The notes: generated by a model from the letters alone, not told the origin. Shown: positions 32,153 through 42,546, counted from the stretch's first letter. The stretch is DNA of 64,000 nucleotides from Polytrichum commune (GCA_950295325.1 OX485803.1:9176001-9240000); one strand, 5' to 3'. Numbers and translations are program-made.

Positions 32153-32236
32153 AAATGTTATTGATATACAAAGGCCCTAAAATTTTATCACCTTTGTTCA
32201 ATGGTTGGGACGCAAGTAGATGGCACCACTTAATCG

Positions 32237-32553
32237 TGTATGGTATTTAGCATCACTTATTATTCGTGGATACGCAATGCTATAATTACTTGTTGAGAAT
32301 GTAAAGAGAGAGAGACTACACCAACCACTTGTGTTGGCATGTATGAGGGACACTTCATCTTGACACTACCTTGAGCTCATATGTGTACCAGAAATGGGAT
32401 TACTTAGAATGTGATATTATCAAGTAAGATCATTTATGTTCTATAATGTCCAAACAACCTATTCAAACTTTTGGTATTAAAATATGAATTCTACAATAAG
32501 ACATTAATGCATTATATACTTGCAAATGATAAGTGATACTAAATACCATAAAC
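32237..32553. mobile_element. Fold-back MITE, copy 2 (317 bp)
   Basis: Left arm TATGGTATTTAGCATCACTT and right arm (reverse complement TATGGTATTTAGTATCACTT) with the same central TAATGTCCAAACAACC block as copy 1. It is longer, with about 100 bp of extra sequence in the left half. Confidence 0.75.
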
Positions 32554-32866
32554 GATGATGTGGAATTGGCACATCTACCATGCTCCTAGATATTGGGGTG
32601 ACATTTGTAGATACACCTCTATTACTTTCCACTTCATTCATGTTCCAAGAATATGATTGAGTCATTTGTGAGCCTCAACTAAATATGCACCATCCACCTT
32701 GGTTCAAAGACATTGATGCAAAACATACCTAAACCTCATCACCACTGTCCAATATCTAGGTTGCATCATTGGTGAAAGTGTTGCATCTACCAATAACCTA
32801 AATATTGGGCTAGAGGTGATGAACTTTAAGAATGGCACTGTGATGGCCTGGGATTAGTGGTGTCTC

Positions 32867-33041
32867 CATAAATTCATCCATTGTAGATGAAGGGGCCCTA
32901 GTAACAAAAGTCGCCTACAAGATTGAGGGCCACCGATTCATTCCATTTAGACACCACTGTACTAACTCAAGGTCTTTCACTTTTTTAAATGTCAAAAGAT
33001 AATTCATTGCGCTTTTACCTTCACAATGGATGAGTTACATG
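32867..33041. mobile_element. MITE with AACTCATCCAT termini, copy 1
   Basis: Left end AATTCATCCATTGTAGATGA and right end (reverse complement AACTCATCCATTGTGAAGGT) frame about 175 bp. The interior words GACACCACTGTACTAA, TCAAGGTCTTTCAC match copy 2 at 33,671-33,871. Confidence 0.7.
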
Positions 33042-33249
33042 GCCATCATAAATCCTTAGCCCCATGTGATGACCCAGAACAATAGAAACAAACCTTCATC
33101 GTCTTCAAACAAACATGCATGAGGCATATCATCAACCAATGTCACTGGTGGTCCAATCCAACTGGTGTATGCTATGTGGCATGTTTCTTGTGACTAGGTG
33201 TCTCAGTATATCTTACATCGCAACTTGATAGATAATGTTTTCATCGTTG

Positions 33250-33470
33250 TTTTTTTTGGGGGAACACAAGAGGTGCTTTTTGATCACTTGACTAGTTTTC
33301 CATCAAGTAGAGAAACGATTTCACAACCGAGAATCGAACCGCCAACCACTCCATTCAGCTTGGGTACCACTTCACTATCATCTGGTAGTTTAGGGTCATC
33401 TCGGACCATGATTTCATCAACTCTGAGTGTCCAAACTTTGAACTCATGTGGTCCCAGGCTGAACACGTGT
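33250..33470 (-). mobile_element. tRNA-derived SINE
   Basis: Read on the minus strand, TAGTGAAGTGG (33367-33377) fits the polymerase III A box. GGTTCGATTC (33331-33340) is a perfect B-box core 37 nt later. The sequence ends in CCCCC followed by eight A residues (T8 at 33250-33257 on plus). A tRNA-like promoter head, unrelated body and short A tail are the plan of a SINE. No tRNA cloverleaf can be drawn and the head is diverged. The 5' limit is approximate. Confidence 0.7.
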
Positions 33471-33670
33471 AAATTTGATTCCAGGCTTGGGACTTGAGGA
33501 GAGCCTGTGCATTTACAGGCACTTCTGTTTTCTTACCCTTTTCCAACTAAAAGGTTGTAGCTTCTTTAGGAACATCTATAAAAGGGCGAGGCTGCCATCC
33601 CTATCCAAATTCGTCACGGATTCCCGTGCTCTCTCATCAATTGTACCCGCTTGGGATTTGTAGCGTCTAA

Positions 33671-33871
33671 GTAAACTCATCCATCGTGGATGAAGATGCT
33701 CTAGTAAAATAAGTACCCTACAAGATTGAGGATCGAAACATTTTAATTCGACATCATTGGACTAATTCAGGGTCTCCGACTCTATTTTGGAATCAACTTG
33801 TCTTAAAATATTCATTTATAGGTTATAATAAAAAATCGTTACATTTCCACCTTCACAATGGATGAGTTTAC
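33671..33871. mobile_element. MITE with AACTCATCCAT termini, copy 2 (201 bp)
   Basis: GTAAACTCATCCATCGTGGA at the left and its near complement at the right (reverse complement GTAAACTCATCCATTGTGAA). About 22-bp inverted termini, no coding sequence. The target duplication is not certain. Confidence 0.78.
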
Positions 33872-36284
33872 GTACACACAACAAATCTCATGCCAATTGT
33901 ACCTAGTAGGTACACACATTACAACATTTACAACAACATGTCATGTTGAGAAAGTTACATAAGTGATAAGTTGTCTTGCATGACTTATTCATAGTGCATT
34001 TTGAAAGTGTTCAAAATTTCAAATGACCGTGACATGACCTTTAAATGACCTTAGACAAGCATTTATTATGGAATTCATGTAAGTTTTCAAGACATGGTTA
34101 AATTTAAGTGTAGATCTATCCAAATATAAGTTGAGTGGTCTTGTCCAAGGTACAACATAGATTACCAACATATGATTCCTCAACAATTGTCATATGTTAC
34201 TAGAAGAAATATGCAAATCTACGAACATGGTAGATTTGTAGATTTTCCAATGATGTAGGATAAGTTTCTAGTGGCCGAGAGCTTGGAGCTAGTGGCATGG
34301 TGCATGAACAAACCAGCTCTAGATCCAACTTTATCATTTTCTCCACATGCCTCAAACAATGGCATTGACAATTTTGGGGTAAAAAAATATTGTTGATAAA
34401 ATCTCCCTCAACTTGTGATGTTTAGTTCAAAATTTCAAGAGAGGAGTATTGGTTACAAACATTGGAGTGACGAAGCCACATATGGAAAATTATACATTTT
34501 TCATCCATATTTATACACATTCATCCAAATTCTAGAAATTACATCCATAAAAGCATGGAATATTTGGATCTTATTATAAAAAACATATTCTATTTTTAGA
34601 ATCACAAATCACTAGAGCATAGCCATGTTGAAATCCATTGCCCAACATGCACCACACAATGTGTTGAGGTAATTATGGTACATGTATCTAATTATGACCC
34701 TACCCAAAAGTGACGCTACCTAGAAGCAACCCTGTATACTTTGGACTAGTTTGAAATTGAATTGAACATCAGATCCTACGGTTAACTCTGGACACACCTA
34801 TAATCAACATTTTGAAAACTCTTAGTTCATCCATACAATATCCTATATGTATATCCTACAATGTGTTAAATTATGCTTTCAAGTATTAATAAATTTGTCT
34901 AATAATGTTGACCCCACATAAAAAATCATTGCAAATTTATCTAATAGTAGGAACTATGCTCAACTCCTTCAAAAGATAATGATAGGTGTAAGAAAAGCAT
35001 GCCTCATTCACCTAGTGCTCGTCCAAAACATACACTTGTATTTGAGTGGTGTGTGATTAAGTGTGGATGTAAGAACATACATCCAAAAGACATGCGTCTA
35101 AAGGAGATTGGATCACATGCTCATAAAGAGTTAATGATTCTAGACTCAATTGTCAACATAATTGGAGAAGTCTATATGGCCATTATAAGAGCACGAGAAC
35201 GTTCACTTTGATGATGAATAAGATATTCGTATGAGCTCAAAACATTATAAGGGGAGTGCCTATAAACTCCATTTGTTGTTATCTCATATCAATTTTGTGT
35301 CACACATCTTACAAAAAGCATGTGCGGAGCTAAAGGTGTTCATTTAAGGCCCGCTTACCTTTAGTTACCACACAATAAGATGGATATCACATATTGAAAT
35401 TGGGGTACATGTTCACAATACCTACCATCGGGGAGGGTGAAAACATTGATTATTGTGTAAAGCCCATGGACTATTCTATTTAGCATAAATAACACCTAAA
35501 TGAAGGTCAAATACCCTAAGTTGGTCTATTGAGATATATTTAGTATAAATCAATAATAAATCTATAGGGATAAAATTGTATTGTACCCTTGATGATAGGC
35601 ATTGGAAACAAAACCCCTATGTGGAGGCTAGAATTTATTAAATTTATCCAATATAACACCTATATTGGGATCAAAGTCCTTGAATTAATCTACTAAAATT
35701 ACTTAAGATTGAATCACCAATAGACCTATATGCACAAAGTTTTACTGCACCCCTAACGGTAGGTGTTGGGAAACAAGATCCCTGAAATCATTCCCCACAA
35801 CACATGATAATTTAGCACTTTCTGCCACCCATGGAGTTTGGAGACCTAGTTTTGAGATGGCTAGAGCAATAGGCCTAGCAGACATTGCCTAATGCCTTTG
35901 TACCAACAAGTATGTTTCTCCTTGCAAGCTTAGTACTTCTATTGCCGCCTATTTGGTAGGTTTTTTTGGGATTACATTATTATGCTTATCCAACATACAT
36001 TTGGTAGCCTTTGATCCTGGTGGTGCTGCCCCACTAAGTTCTACATATTGTTTGTTTCCCAATACGGTTTGAAGTGGACTAATTGGCACTTTGACTCCCC
36101 TTTATAAAAGGTCAAAATCCAAGAGGATGACATCATCAACTTTGTGAAGGCTCTCATTGCTCATCAACCTCCTTTCAATGATCATAATTTATTTATCTTT
36201 GAGAATAGTGGAGGAGCTTCAGTAGGTCCTCATATGAAGATGCAAGTGAGCAAAGCTCAGGTAACATCCCCCAATCCTCCACAT
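33872..36284. other. No recognisable gene
   Basis: AT-rich DNA without a domain match. The frame at 34999-35211 shows nothing known. The last few hundred bases could be ORF1 or 5' sequence of the LINE that becomes recognisable at 36.29 kb. Confidence 0.5.
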
Positions 36285-36750
36285 CCCTTCGATCAAATTA
36301 CATCTTGTATCTATTGATGTTAGGGGACTCGACCATGATCCAAAAGTGGGGTCCATTAGGGATTGTTTTAACAACCTTACACCTAAGATAAATGTCTTGT
36401 GTTTGCAAGAACATAAACTACGAGGGGACAAAGTATCAGGATGTTGTGGGAAACAAGACAAATTTATGGTCCATAGAAGCTAGTTCTAATAATGATGCAA
36501 AGGATAGGAGAGGCGGCATTGGAAGAGGCGGCATTGCTATGTGTTTCCACCCTAGACTACAATCACTAATTATACAAAAAGGATCTTTTGCCGAAAATAG
36601 AGCTCAATGGATAAGATTTAAAGGAAGGGGACACCTTGGAATCCTCAAACATGGTTAGTGAAAGAATTGCCATGTGGCAAGAAATCCTTCATCAACTACC
36701 AACAAATTACAAGTGGATTATGACTGGTGATTTTAATACCGTGGAGAGCT
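36285..36750 (+). pseudogene. L1-type endonuclease, N-terminal half
   Basis: The first frame (36285-36430) reads SIDVRGLDHDPK, then VLCLQEHKLRG, matching the N-terminal strand and catalytic-Glu motif of plant L1 endonucleases (usually SWN.RGL and LQETK). A shift at about 36430 leads to RGGIGRGGIAMCFHPR (the GG(V/I)A block). A second shift before 36.66 kb leads to KWIMTGDFNTVE (36717-36746), the catalytic GDFN block. It stops at the target duplication GAGAGCT of the element inserted at 36751. Confidence 0.8.
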
Positions 36751-37007
36751 TTATCGCGGCCCGCATTTTCTTAAAATCTCAAGAAACCTTGTTTTAAGTT
36801 TAAAGAATAGGTTTGACCAAGGAAAACATAATAAGTAGAGTACTTTATAGGTAGATTTTTAGGTAGGTTATTTAGAATTGAGAAGAAAAATTAAAATCCT
36901 TAAAGTAGTTAAAAATATCAAATTGAGTTAGTGTTAGGAATTCCGTTTCGACTTGGAAACCTTAGAGCGGAGCGGACCGCACAGGCGACGGCGGGCCGCA
37001 ACCACCA

Positions 37008-37248
37008 TGACGACCCAAACACAGAAGAGGATCGCGGACAAGCCGCTAGCCCTCCGCAAGGTGCACGTGGTCACCCCCACTGGTCGAGAGGAGAGCAATG
37101 AGTTGGAGGCAGACTTGAGGCGCATGGACTGCTCGGGTTATGGGAAAATCTTGGAGAGTACGCTGTGAGGAGATGGTAAGGGAGTTAGTCACTGGGTAGG
37201 TGGACCAAGTTTACGCTTCTACCATCCGGGGCCGACCGGATAGGTGGA
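37008..37248 (+). pseudogene. Upstream coding debris of the coiled-coil protein
   Basis: The frame from ATG 37008 reads MTTQTQKRIADKPLALRKVH and stops at 37166-37168. In another frame, EMVRELVTG, a TAG, VDQVYASTIRGRPDRWNAEL leads up to 37260, where the long frame takes over. This looks like the former N-terminus of the same protein, broken by one stop and one or two shifts. Confidence 0.5.
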
Positions 37249-38871
37249 ATGCGGAATTACGGGTTCAAACAGGGAGGGGAAGGTGTGGCCACTAAGAGAG
37301 AGGATTGTATTAGGGACAAATTCTTCCAGAGGTTGGACCCCAAGTATGACTACTTTGTGAAGGATTGTAAAGACGAGAGGGAAATGATGATGTTAGCTTT
37401 TCTAGTGCCTATCTTTAGCCCAGAAAAACCCTATAATATCACTCTTACCCTTGCCACCACCTTACTTCTTGCACACTCCGAGAAAAATATGGTAGATTGG
37501 GGAAGCATCATTGGGGAGTTGGTGCACAAGTTGGCAACCAACACTAAGCACGGCCAACCTTCTTACATTGGGTCTTTTCTCTTTCACCTTTACATACACG
37601 AAAACCTACTCACGGACGAAGAGGAAACCCAATGGACATCGCATCAGTTCATGCGAGAGTTCCAGACTACCGACTCGGAGCCGGAGATGGGCCATGAGGG
37701 TTCGAAGGAGGAAGATGTGGTGAAGTTGAGCAACGAAGAGCGGTCCGTGACCAAGAAGCGGAAACTAATGTTGGGGAATCGTGCGACACGGACCAGGTCC
37801 GCCACCAAGCCGGTAGGAGGTGGAACCTCCACCTTCCCCTTGGAGGACAATCCGGTGGACTCCATTATCCGCGACTTGGAGGGAGTACGGTCTCGGATTG
37901 CGGAATATGAGTTGCAAATGCAACAAGTAGGAGAATTGGTGGACAACCTTCCGCGGGAGAGTTTGGTTGCCGCAATACAGGAGGCCATCCAAGATCCTCG
38001 CCGGTTACGGGAGCTGGAGCGTAAGGTGGACTACCTTACGGCGGAAAAGCGGAGGACCGCGGAACGAGTACGGAAGTTGGAGGCCGAGCGAGAGAAGCTC
38101 CTTAAGCAGGTAAAGGATACCATCCTCACGGTACAAAATGTGAGTGATATGGTGGAAATCCCGGGGAATGTGTGGTGGAAAGCCAAGATGTTCAACGCGG
38201 AATTGAAGAATGCGGGCCACGTTTCCGGGTCGAAGATGGTTACCTTCATCATGGATCAAGGGAGTAAGATGGACGCATCTTTGAAAGCAATGAAGGCCCT
38301 CATTGCTAGTTGCACGGAGTTGTTTCCTGTCGTAGTTGAATCATCGGAGGTAAGAGAGTCCTCATCGGGCTACTCCGACTTGACTCCTCATGACATGGTG
38401 GAAATTCAGGGTGCCGCGGTAGAAGGTGGAAACCAACATGCGGAAGAGGTGAACTAGGTGGAGGACATCACGGTGATCACGGCCCTGCCGGTTTCCACCA
38501 CTGAGGTGTTAGTTCCCAATGCCTCCCTAGTTTCCGCCGCGGTTGGAGAGGAAACCTTGGGTGATTGCCACGTGGCTGAGGTCTCAACACCAAGCCTTGC
38601 CACAGACTTCCAAGTGGTTGCCCGGGATCCGCCGCCACTTACAATTCTTGCTCCAGGATTTCCGCCAGACAACCAATTGTCCGCACCACTGGCACCGGAC
38701 GTTACGGAAACGGTGGACCGCATAGAAGTGACTCCCGAACCTGATGGACACGAGGTGTCAGTGCCACCACCACGTGCTCCATCTTTGGCAGCGGACAGAG
38801 TGGACCGCCGCGAGGAGCGGAAGCAAAATAAGAAGGAAGCCATGTTGAAGAAGCGGAAGGATAAGGAGTAG
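37249..38871 (+). pseudogene. Coiled-coil gag-like/transposon protein with in-frame TAG
   Basis: 402 residues from ATG 37249 to TAG 38455-38457, then the same frame stays open for 137 residues to 38871. Residues 60-130 (NITLTLATTLLLAHSEKNMVDWGSII and onward, shown here only by its start) have the look of the helical domain seen in putative plant transposon proteins. Residues 167-183 are basic (TKKRKL). Residues 203-300 form a long coiled coil (RELERKVDYLTAEKRRTAER). The part after TAG is Pro/Val/Thr-rich and ends in Lys/Arg-rich RKQNKKEAMLKKRKDKE. No zinc knuckle, protease or RT. The function is unknown; gag-like is a guess from length, coiled coil and context. Confidence 0.6.
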
Positions 38872-40560
38872 ATTTTAGTTAGGATCTCATTTTGGATTGT
38901 TTTGGACAAGTAGTTAGGTGGCCCCGGGTTGTGCGCCTCGTCATTTTGTTTGTTTGGGTTTTGACCTCTCAATGAGGTGGATTGTCAGGATTGCCACGTG
39001 GCCCGCGATTTTCAACATGGGAACCATGGCATGTGGGTGTTAGTTTTAAGGGGAGAATACTTCGGTGTTTCTCTCATCATTTTGCAATGTAAGCGTTCTT
39101 TTGTTCAATTCAGACCTTATGCTTTACTCCACCTTCGGTTTAAGTTGAGTTTTAAGTCCATGTGTAATGCAAGTGGTCCCTCCTTTCCGTACTTGAGGTT
39201 TCCGAGTTTTCCACCATTCCCTATCACTGTGTAGGTTAGTTAGGTTAGTATTCCGTGATACGACAGGGAGTCAGTAATACCCTGAGGTGTGTGTGGTTAA
39301 AACGCCCCTGTGTGAGCATGTGATGGGCGGAGGAATCATAAGCACGGAAAAGCGGAAAGGATTGGCCGAACAAGGGGAAAGAACCCCACCGTGGGGTTGT
39401 TAGGCAAGGGAAGTTCCACACATACGGTAGGTTCTTCCTCACTTACTCCGTCCAACTAGGGACCGACAATGAGCAACAGTGGATAAACCTGTCCAATAGT
39501 AGGGGGAGAGTTCTGGTTTACGCCTTCCGCTTGCCGTGACCTGGAGGTGGATCACACCGATCAGTAGTAACGGACTGGTCTAGAACACTCATGCACCTGC
39601 CGCGACTGGAGCTTGGTTCCCACCGCGGATGGTAGGCGTGGTAGCCCCATTCCTATGTTAGCCCCGCCGTCACGGAAATCAACAGACCTTAGGTCCTATC
39701 TTATGTGACCTGTGGACCAACACAAGCTACCCATTGTGAGGATAGGAGCGAGGATGTTGTGTTTCCACCTTTCTCAAGGGAGGATTCGGTTTCCGCATGC
39801 GGTATAGTGGAAATTGTGCCATCATGGAAACCGGATCAAGCTGGTTTTGTAGACCCAAAACTTCCTCCACCTTTTCCCCCGTCAAAGGGGGTGGCATGCG
39901 TCAGATACTTAAGCGGGACACCTTCCTGAGGAACGGTTGCCCCTATCGTAACACTAGTCTAAGGAAGTAGTGGTTAGAAAGAGGAAGTGGAGATAGGGAG
40001 ACAACCCTAAGAAATCAACTCAAAGGGTGAAATCCTGATAAACAACTACCAAGTCTCTCTGAGCATTCTAGCCTAAAACACTAGAATTATGGTCTTTGTG
40101 ACACGGTCGAAAATCTAGCGGATAGTGGAAATACAGGTCCGATCCGCTACCTATATCGTGGAAAACTTATCCCGGAAGTCATGACCCGTAATAAGGAATC
40201 TTAGAATGGAGTGTATATAGTTGTTATACTATGGATTCGGGACGCTGAGTCTATTGTTGTTACTACTCTAGGGTAGGAGCTTGTCCATACTTTGTGTTGT
40301 GTTCCATACCTCGGTCCACTACCGAAAAGGCGGAAATATCCGTGCCATACTTTCCGTAATATCCCGGATTTCTTAATCCGATTTGTGTTGTCTTAGATTC
40401 TGGTGTTTCTTGTGTGTGTGTTAGTGAAAGCTTTCCTCCCTCTGTGTTGTGAACAATCCCACGTTCTTCCTGGGAACAAACTTGGCGCGGCTGTGACGTT
40501 TTACATGTTTATCAAGTTAATTTAATGAATACGTCACCACCGTGCTACGACAAGCTCACT
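38872..40560 (+). other. Long non-coding 3' part of the 3.85-kb element
   Basis: About 1.7 kb without a convincing frame or domain. It contains purine-rich runs (TTAAGGGGAGAATAC at about 39050 and AGTAGGGGGAGAG at about 39500) that resemble polypurine tracts, but no LTR follows. Confidence 0.5.
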
Positions 40561-40591
40561 TGATTTTTAATTTTTTAATTTTTTAATTTTT
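40561..40591. repeat. (TTTTTTAA)n tail-like repeat
   Basis: Three to four units of a T-rich octamer between two copies of AGCTCACTTGAT, at the right end of the 3.85-kb element. Confidence 0.8.
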
Positions 40592-41497
40592 GGGACAGAG
40601 AGCTCACTTGATAGGTCCACACCATCATGTAGCAATTTAATGGGATTAAACAAGGGATTGGCTTTGGGGGGGGGCGGGACAGTTAAAAACAAATACAATA
40701 TTGATGATTACTTTTGTTGAGGGATGCCCCATTGTGAGCCCAAAATGGTGCCCACATGTGGTGATTAACTCTTCGAAACCAATTTTAGTTTGACTTTGAT
40801 GTGTTATGGTTATTCACAAAACATAAAAAGAGTGAAGTGTGGTTTGGATTTAAGTTTAGGCATTAGAATGTGTTGTGTAGTTATTTCAAGGTTTGATTTC
40901 AATAAGAGGATGCCTTGATTATGTGAGTAGGGGGTAAGGTGAGGCAAAGTGAGCTCCGCGGGTTAAATGCCCACTTTTGGATCCACTTTGTTAGTTTAGG
41001 AAGAAAGAAGCTTGGTGGAAGGGGATTAGTCCCTACTTTGAAGGTAAAGGTTAAGGGATTGGGATTGGAGGTGCTAATCCTCTCACCCTATCCTCACCTC
41101 TCTCTCCCTCTCTCCCTCTCTCCCTCTCTGCTACTTAAGGTGGTTTCTCTCTCATTTTCCTCTCTCTCCATTAAGAGCTCTCAAGGGAGCAAGCTCTTAA
41201 GAGCTTGAGCCACGTGTGTGGGTTATTAGTTTTTAGTGAATTTAATTAGTTAAGCTCTCTCTCTCAATGCCCCCCCAAGTGAAGTGCACTCTTGGAGCTT
41301 GGGATTACCAAGGTAGATTAGGTAGTTGTTAGTGAAGTTAGTGTGATAGGTTAGTTCATTAGTTAAGGAGAGAAGAAAGGAAAAGAAAAGAAAAAGAAAA
41401 AGACGAAGAAATTAGAGAAGGTTTGATTAGTAGAGAAAGTGGTGTTTAGTGCAATTTATAGGCAGCATCATCAAGTTAGCTAAGGCCCAACTGGTAT

Positions 41498-42030
41498 ACT
41501 TAGGCTGTGACTGCAACCAGTTCTGGAGGAGGCAACACCGAGCTAATAGGCAGCAGACTGCCGAGTTAATTAGTTGCAAGCCATACTTAGGCTGTGACTG
41601 CAGCCAGTTTCTGGAGGAGGTCAGCACCGAGCTAATAGGCAGCAGACTGCCGAGGTAATTAGTTGCAAGCACACTTAGGCTGTGACTGCAGCCAGTTTCT
41701 GGAGGGGGTCAACACCGAGCTAATAGGCAGCAGACTGCCGAGGTAATTAGTTGCAAGCCATACTTAGGCTGTGACTGCAGCCAGTTTCTGGAGGGGGTCA
41801 ACACCGAGCTAATAGGCAGCAGACTGCCGAGGTAATTAGTTGCAAGCACACTTAGGCTGTGACTGCAGCCAGTTTCTGGAGGGGGTCAGCACCGAGCTAA
41901 CAGGCAGCAGACTGCCGAGGTAATTAGTTGCAAGCCATACTTAGGCTGTGACTGCAGCCAGTTTCTGGAGGAGGGCAGCACCGAACCAAGGGGCAGCAGA
42001 CTGCCAAGAACTAATTAGTTGCAAACTACC
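41498..42030. repeat. 88-bp tandem repeat in LTR A, six copies
   Basis: Anchor CTTAGGCTGTGACTGCA recurs near 41498, 41586, 41674, 41763, 41851 and 41940, giving a period of 87-89. Each unit contains GACTGCAGCCAGTTTCTGGA and GGCAGCAGACTGCCGAGG. Confidence 0.92.
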
Positions 42031-42246
42031 ATTAGGATATTTAGTGGCTAGCAAGGCTAAGCCCAATTAATGGGCGTTAGCATATAGCAAACTAGATTAC
42101 ATTAGGCCATTTTAGGGGTAGCTAAGTAGCTAGACCAATTAGGCTAGTTGTGCCACGTGTGGGGTTGTATGAGTGCGTTTAGCCGTTGAGAAGAGTGTTT
42201 TTCAACACTTGAACCTCCCGGTCAAAATAGCTCACTTGCATTATTA

Positions 42247-42411
42247 ATGGAGAATGTGGAAGATTCTTGCAATGACAAGAAAAAAGAAGTGAAGATTAAA
42301 CGAGCAAGGGGAATGTCCTTAAGGGCATGTGTGGCTAAAGCCGCGGGTTGGACTCTTGAGGAAGCCAACTCGAGCGCAAGCCAAGGGGCCAACATTAATA
42401 AAGCACAATGA
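42247..42411 (+). CDS. LTR-encoded 54-aa micro-protein (copy A)
   Basis: ATG at 42247 to TGA at 42409-42411. Begins MENVEDSCNDKKKEVKIKRA and has a core SLRACVAKAAGWTLEEAN followed by QGANINKAQ. The same ORF occurs at the same relative place in LTR C (54 aa) and LTR B (57 aa). Across A and B the core codons differ mainly at third positions (for example TCC/TCA, TTA/CTA, GTG/GTA, GCT/GCC, ACT/ACC, ATT/ATC), as expected for selected protein sequence. The N-terminus is basic and there is no signal peptide or membrane segment. It lies downstream of the minisatellite and about 130 bp before the LTR end. I recognise no family. A short accessory or regulatory protein, or a 5' leader peptide, are possible roles (inference). 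Confidence 0.65.
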   Translation: MENVEDSCNDKKKEVKIKRARGMSLRACVAKAAGWTLEEANSSASQGANINKAQ

Positions 42412-42494
42412 GTGAGACAATATGTGTTCATCCGTACATGGCAATTACCTTGCACATGGTTCAATGTTGTATTAGATAAATGTGATTCTCAAAG

Positions 42495-42528
42495 TCATCA
42501 CCCGGACTAGGACGCTTAAGGGTGGTGG
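42495..42528 (+). terminator. Conserved hairpin near the end of LTR A
   Basis: TCATCACCC pairs with GGGTGGTGG across a 16-nt loop (CGGACTAGGACGCTTAA region). In LTR B the same stem is CCACCACCC/GGGTGGTGG. The two differing positions are U-G pairs in A and C-G pairs in B, so the stem is kept at RNA level. It lies 13 nt before the LTR end and could serve in 3'-end formation or in reverse transcription. The type label is a guess. Confidence 0.45.
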
Positions 42529-42546
42529 ATTTGGCCTCACACCCAT

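Larger units (their letters stand above)
36751..40597 (+). mobile_element. 3.85-kb GC-richer element with a coiled-coil ORF; 7-bp target duplication
   Basis: Flanked by GAGAGCT (36744-36750 and 40598-40604) within the LINE endonuclease. Joining the flanks restores the expected reading after GDFNTVE. It is clearly richer in GC than its surroundings and starts TTATCGCGGCCCGC. Its right end is a T-rich (TTTTTTAA)n-type tail followed by GGGACA. The 12-mer AGCTCACTTGAT occurs just before and just after that tail (40549 and 40601), so the exact end is ambiguous. I find no LTR pair, no inverted ends and no RT. A 7-bp duplication plus a simple tail would fit a retroposed, non-autonomous element. Confidence 0.65.
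40733..42541 (+). mobile_element. Solo LTR A (1809 bp)
   Basis: Starts TGTGAGCCCAAAATGG and ends GGCCTCACA, so the TG...CA ends extend to a 9-bp inverted repeat. It is flanked by CCCAT on both sides (40728-40732 and 42542-42546), a perfect 5-bp target duplication within LINE sequence, so the LTR stands alone. It contains a TATA-like ATAAAAAGAGTGA (about 40823) also found in LTRs B, C and D, pyrimidine-rich CTCTCTCC runs, an 88-bp minisatellite, a 54-codon ORF and a terminal hairpin. Very similar to LTR C. Confidence 0.9.

Noticed and set aside
39040-39520. Polypurine tracts marking a 3' LTR in the 3.85-kb element
   Set aside because: No repeated terminal sequence follows or precedes; purine runs alone are weak evidence.
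36751-40597. Helitron
   Set aside because: It has a 7-bp target duplication and lacks the TC start and CTRR end with nearby hairpin expected of Helitrons.
41498-42030. CRISPR-like array
   Set aside because: Units are contiguous tandem copies without unique spacers, inside an LTR of a eukaryotic genome.
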